From Malaciobacter halophilus (GTDB lineage Bacteria; Campylobacterota; Campylobacteria; Campylobacterales; Arcobacteraceae): a stretch of DNA of 51,589 nt. The translations under genes and the position numbers were made by a program. The stretch is from contig NZ_NXIF01000031.1 of assembly GCF_002837275.1 (NCBI RefSeq), positions 1 to 51,589 of the forward strand. The letters run 5' to 3'. This document shows, piece after piece, positions 51,477-51,589 of this stretch. Numbering within the stretch: the first letter of the stretch is position 1; each line of letters opens with the position of its first letter. The notes below the pieces were generated by a model. It was not told where the DNA came from. It ran no database searches and saw only the letters and a list, made by a program, of their open reading frames with translations.

Positions 51477-51589
51477 TATTCTCCCCTGCTGTTTCAATAT
51501 TAGCAGCACTTTTTTATTCAATTATTGTTAGTTTTTCTTCTTATGAAATTTACTATTTATTACCTACAATATATATTTTATATTTTTGT
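51473..51589 (+). CDS. Start of a CbiQ/NikQ-type ECF transporter permease (partial)
   Basis: ATG at 51473 overlaps the previous stop (ATGA). The 39 codons before the window ends encode a hydrophobic N-terminus starting 'MIFSPAVSILAALFYSII'. Position and hydrophobicity fit the CbiQ/NikQ transmembrane subunit expected next in the operon. The rest is outside the window. Confidence 0.6.
   Translation, partial: MIFSPAVSILAALFYSIIVSFSSYEIYYLLPTIYILYFC

Overview
The window is chromosomal DNA of a very AT-rich bacterium, most likely a member of the Campylobacterota close to Arcobacter (Arcobacteraceae). The reasons are: low GC throughout; a short MqnA-like protein of the futalosine menaquinone route; a TorA-type reductase next to a monohaem cytochrome, as in Campylobacter Cj0264c-Cj0265c; dCache histidine kinases with the 'SHQWRQPL' H-box; rpoB and rpoC unfused but overlapping; and -10 boxes preceded by T-rich/TG extensions (TTTTGATATAAT, TTTTGCTACAAT). 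Species-level placement is inference.

Layout. Positions 1-7065 hold the 3' end of an unidentified plus-strand transcript, corA, a cyclophilin, and a cell-wall block (ftsI diverging from ftsW-murG, then uppP and mqnA on the minus strand). Positions 7132-9851 are a compact operon moaD-moaE-(REC-REC-GGDEF)-hisJ, followed by glnA with its own promoter and terminator. Positions 11468-16037 are a tight minus-strand operon (gpmI, single-domain response regulator, ABC ATPase, class A PBP), diverging from mraY-murD. Positions 18417-32584 are the classic translation/transcription block: tRNA-Phe, -Thr, -Tyr, -Gly, tuf, rpmG, tRNA-Trp, secE, nusG, rplKAJL, rpoB, rpoC. Almost every long intergenic gap in it contains a strong hairpin, including an L10-type leader.

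After a small membrane protein, an EAL protein and a YciI protein comes an accessory island (about 34.1-42.85 kb, perhaps to 43.49 kb). It starts with a P4-type tyrosine integrase, then a 983-aa membrane-spanning NACHT NTPase, an acidic orphan protein, an autoregulated-looking ribbon-helix-helix protein, and a four-gene minus-strand operon led by a protein with a HEPN RNase motif (RNxxxH). The first gene of that operon overlaps a 29-codon remnant that resembles the C-terminal tail of a type IIG-like restriction-modification enzyme. This is the best candidate for an undescribed, probably anti-phage, system.

The right part (42850-51589) returns to core-like genes: a TRIC-family channel; a TorA-type molybdoenzyme with its cytochrome c; an OmpR-family regulator and dCache kinase whose likely operator, three TTATAmY repeats at 11-bp steps, lies in front of the cytochrome gene; and a Ni/Co ECF-type uptake operon (DUF4198 protein, CbiM/NikM, NikL-like protein, start of CbiQ/NikQ) that runs off the end. 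The moaD/moaE genes at 7 kb supply molybdopterin that the TorA enzyme would need.
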